From the NCBI RefSeq assembly GCF_027744825.2, contig NW_026527057.1, forward strand, positions 496,001-560,000: a stretch of 64,000 bases of DNA, read 5' to 3'. The position numbers were made by a program, and so were the translations under genes. This DNA comes from Synchiropus splendidus (Eukaryota; Chordata; Actinopteri; Syngnathiformes; Callionymidae). A model generated the notes under the pieces. The model was not told the origin of the DNA. It worked only from the letters and a program-made list of their open reading frames with translations, and searched no databases. This document shows positions 61,001 through 64,000 of the stretch, piece by piece. The number at the start of each line of letters is the position of its first letter. Position 1 is the first letter of the stretch.

Positions 61001-63900
61001 TTATGGCACAATGCACAAAAACGCTTTTCAGCCTGAGATAAGGTGGGTTTCGGAACGCCAAACATAAAAGTGTTGATAACTTTTGAAAAACACTTCAGAC
61101 AGCTAAGATTTGATGTGCAACTACTAGAAATACCCTTTCTGCTATAGTGGGAGGTTAAAATTTCATGTTCTGAAGCTTCCCTGAAAAGTTATGGCACAAT
61201 GCACAAAAACGCTTTTCAGCCTGAGATAAGGTGGGTTTCGGTACGCCAAACATAAAAGTGTTGATAACTTTGGAAAAACACTTCAGACAGCTTAGATTTG
61301 ATGTGAACCTACTAGAAAGACCCTTTCTGCTATAGTGGGAGGTTAAAATTTCATGTTCTGAAGCTTCCCTGAAAAGTTATGGCACAATGCACAAAAACGC
61401 TTTTCAGCCTGAGATAAGGTGGGTTTCGGAACACCAAACATAAAAGTGTTGATAACTTTTGAAAAACACTTCAGACAGCTTAGATTTGATGTGCAACTAC
61501 TAGAAAGACCCTTTCTGCTATAGTGGGAGGTTAAAATTTCATGTTCTGAAGCTTCCCTGAAAAGTTATGGCACAATGCACAAAAACGCTTTTCAGCTTGA
61601 GATAAGGTGGGTTTCGGAACGCCAAACATAAAAGTGTTGATAACTTTCGAAAAACACTTCAGACAGCTTAGATTTGATGTGCACCTACTAGAAAGACCCT
61701 TTCTGCTATAGTGGGAGGTTAAAATTTCATGTTCTGAAGCTTCCCTGAAAAGTTATGGCACAATGCACAAAAACGCTTTTCAGCCTGAGATAAGGTGGGT
61801 TTCGGAACGCCAAACATAAAAGTGTTAATAACTTTGGAAAAACACTTCAGACAGTTTAGATTTGATGTGCAACTACTAGAAAGACCCTTTCTGCTATAGT
61901 GGGAGGTTAAAATTTCATGTTCTGAAGCTTCCCTGAAAAGTTATGGCACAATGCGTAAAATCGCTTTTCAGCCTGAGATAAGGTGGGTTTCGGAACGCCA
62001 AACATAAAAGTGTTGATAACTTTGGAAAAACACTTCAGACAGTGTAGATTTGATGTGCAACTACTAGAAAGACCCTTTCTGCTATAGTGGGAGGTAAAAA
62101 TTTCATGTTCTGAAGCTTCCCTGAAAAGTTATGGCACAATGCACAAAAACGCTTTTCAGCCTGAGATAAGGTGGGTTTCGGAACGCCAAACATAAAAGTG
62201 TTAATAACTTTGGAAAAACACCTCAGACAGTTTAGATTTGATGTGCATCTACTAGAAAGACCCTTTCTGCTATAGTGGGAGGTTAAAATTTCATGTTCTG
62301 AAGCTTCCCTGAAAAGTTATGGCACAATGCACAAAAACGCTTTTCAGCCTGAGATAAGGTGGGTTTCGGAACGCCAAACATAAAAGTGTTAATAACTTTG
62401 GAAAAACACTTCAGACAGTTTAGATTTGATGTGCAACTACTAGAAAGACCCTTTCTGCTATAGTGGGAGGTTAAAATTTCATGTTCTGAAGCTTCCCTGA
62501 AAAGTTATGGCACAATGCGTAAAATCGCTTTTCAGCCTGAGATAAGGTGGGTTTCGGAACGCCAAACATAAAAGTGTTGATAACTTTGGAAAAACACTTC
62601 AGACAGTTTAGATTTGATGTGCAACTACTAGAAAGACCCTTTCTGCTATAGTGGGAGGTTAAAATTTCATGTTCTGAAGCTTCCCTGAAAAGTTATGGCA
62701 CAATGCACAAAAACACTTTTCAGCCTGAGATAAGGTGGGTTTCGGAACGCCAAACATAAAAGTGTTGATAACTTTTGAAAAACACTTCAGACAGCTTAGA
62801 TTTGATGTGCAACTACTAGAAAGACCCTTTCTGCTATAGTGGGAGGTTAAAATTTCATGTTCTGAAGCTTCCCTGAAAAGTTATGGCACAATGCACAAAA
62901 ACGCTTTTCAGCCTGAGATAAGGTGGGTTTCGGAACGCCAAACATAAAAGTGTTGATAACTTTGGAAAAACACTTCAGACAGTTTAGATTTGATTTGCAA
63001 CTACTAGAAAGACCCTTTCTGCTATAGTGGGAGGTTAAAATTTCATGTTCTGAAGCTTCCCTGAAAAGTTATGGCACAATGCACAAAAACGCTTTTCAGC
63101 CTTAGAAAAGGTGGGTTTCGGAACGCCAAACATAAAAGTGTTAATAACTTTGGAAAAACAGTTCAGACAGTTTAGATTTGATGTGCAACTACTAGAAAGA
63201 CCCTTTCTGCTATAGTGGGAGGTTAAAATTTCATGTTCTGAAGCTTTCCTGAAAAGTTATGGCACAATGCGTAAAAACGCTTTTCAGCCTGAGATAAGGT
63301 GGGTTTCGGAACGCCAAACATAAAAGTGTTGATAACTTTGGAAAAACACTTCAGACAGTTTAGATTTGATGTGCAACTACTAGAAAGACCCTTTCTGCTA
63401 TAGTGGGAGGTTAAAATTTCATGTTCTGAAGCTTTCCTGAAAAGTTATGGCACAATGCACAAAAACGCTTTTCAGCCTGAGATAAGGTGGGTTTCGGAAC
63501 GCCAAACATAAAAGTGTTGATAACTTTTGAAAAACACTTCAGACAGCTTAGATTTGATGTGCAACTACTTGAAAGACCCTTTCTGCTATAGTGGGAGGTT
63601 AAAATTTCATGTTCTGAAGCTTCCCTGAAAAGTTATGGCGCAATGCACAAAAACGCTTTTCAGCCTGAGATAAGGTGGGTTTCGGAACGCCAAACATAAA
63701 AGTGTTGATAACTTTCGAAAAACACTTCAGACAGCTTAGATTTGATGTGCACCTACTAGAAAGACCCTTTCTGCTATAGTGGGAGGTTAAAATTTCATGT
63801 TCTGAAGCTTCCCTGAAAAGTTATGGCACAATGCGTAAAAACGCTTTTCAGCCTGAGATAAGGTGGGTTTCGGAACGCCAAACATAAAAGTGTTGATAAC
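61000..63900 (+). repeat. Mixed monomer stretch with a three-monomer duplication
   Basis: Type A, B and D monomers follow with many private changes: CAGCTAAGATTTG near 61,101, GAAATACCC near 61,128, TCGGTACGCC near 61,239, GTGAACCTAC near 61,303, AACACTTTTC at 62,713 and CAGCCTTAGAAAAGG near 63,098. GCGTAAAATCGC occurs at 61,954 and 62,518, 564 bases apart (three monomers). No longer HOR is apparent. Confidence 0.8.
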
Positions 63901-64000
63901 TTTGGAAAAACACTTCAGACAGTTTAGATTTGATGTGCAACTACTAGAAAGACCCTTTCTGCTATAGTGGGAGGTTAAAATTTCATGTTCTGAAGCTTTC
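63901..64000 (+). repeat. Partial monomer cut by the window edge
   Basis: A type A monomer begins at 63,901 and is cut after 100 bases. It ends GAAGCTTTC, so it carries the CTTTCC variant seen near 41,247, 46,323, 51,211 and 56,851. The array evidently continues past the window. Confidence 0.95.

Larger units (their letters stand above)
1..64000 (+). repeat. Satellite DNA array, 188-bp monomer, about 340 copies
   Basis: The entire window is a head-to-tail tandem array of one monomer in a single orientation. Phased on the TTTGG start, monomers begin at 1, 189, 377, 565 and so on; the last full one ends at 63,900 and a 100-base partial copy follows. Ten indels (+1, -2, -2, +1, -13 and five of -1) sum to -20 and exactly account for 340 x 188 - 20 = 63,900. 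The consensus is about 38% GC (72 of 188 by hand count). A length near one nucleosome plus linker, homogeneity and lack of insertions fit a centromeric or pericentromeric satellite. That role is inferred; no protein-binding evidence is in the sequence. No gene lies anywhere in the window. Confidence 0.98.

Noticed and set aside
1..64000. CRISPR array
   Set aside because: There are no unique spacers; the whole 188-bp period is repeated, which is a satellite pattern.
1..64000. Transposon, LTR or rolling-circle element origin
   Set aside because: No target-site duplications, terminal repeats, reverse transcriptase, transposase or Rep-like reading frame are present, and the sequence never departs from the monomer.
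1..64000. rRNA spacer or tRNA gene repeats
   Set aside because: No cloverleaf, no B-box-like GGTTCGAATCC element and no conserved rRNA strings are present. TTCGAAAAAC in type B only superficially resembles a T-loop.
1..64000. Telomeric or subtelomeric repeats
   Set aside because: No TTAGGG- or TTTAGGG-type runs are present; the isolated CTTAGGAAA in a few monomers is a point variant of CTTTGGAAA.

Overview
The whole 64 kb window is one uninterrupted satellite DNA array. I see no gene, no RNA gene, no transposon and no unique sequence. Every stretch is the same monomer, about 188 bp and about 38% GC, always in the same head-to-tail orientation. Phasing on the TTTGG (or TTTCG/TTTTG) start, I count 340 complete monomers from 1 to 63,900 plus a 100-base partial copy at the right edge. 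All the length deviation is explained by ten small indels (net -20 bases) in nine monomers. The other 331 monomers are exactly 188 bp, unless compensating indels escaped me.

This is what a centromeric or pericentromeric satellite block of a eukaryotic chromosome looks like: one monomer per nucleosome repeat, AT-rich, very homogeneous, free of insertions. The species cannot be fixed from the sequence. A plant is my best guess, because 188 bp fits the 150-190 bp class of plant centromere repeats and because the core string GAAAAGTTATG resembles, from memory, legume satellites. That is a weak argument.

Monomers fall into linked haplotypes. Type A (majority) has TTTGG, CAGTTTAG, GTGCAACTAC and ATGCACAAAA. 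Type B has TTTCGAAAA, CAGCTTAG, GTGCACCTAC and often ATGCGTAAAA. Type D has TTTTGAAAA and CAGCTTAG with GTGCAACTAC. The order of types and private mutations shows nested higher-order repeats (HORs). Left to right: a length-variable edge (1-1,313); a 5-monomer HOR (1,314-3,490); an irregular A/B region (3,490-6,430); a 10-monomer tandem duplication (6,431-10,268); an 11-monomer duplication with an internal 4-monomer repeat (10,067-14,215); an 11/13-monomer family (15,778-22,440); a 23-monomer, roughly 4.3 kb duplication (21,863-30,843); 13-, 15- and 14-monomer units (28,931-40,000); and a macro-HOR of about 5 kb (26-30 monomers) repeated three times and then decaying (41,200-61,000).

Nothing here encodes protein. 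The open frames of 70-79 codons are satellite read-through created by single substitutions that remove a recurrent stop. The points most worth following up are the history of nested duplications readable from shared private mutations, several conserved inverted repeats in the monomer without a CENP-B box, and repeated CpG-to-TpG/CpA changes that suggest cytosine methylation.
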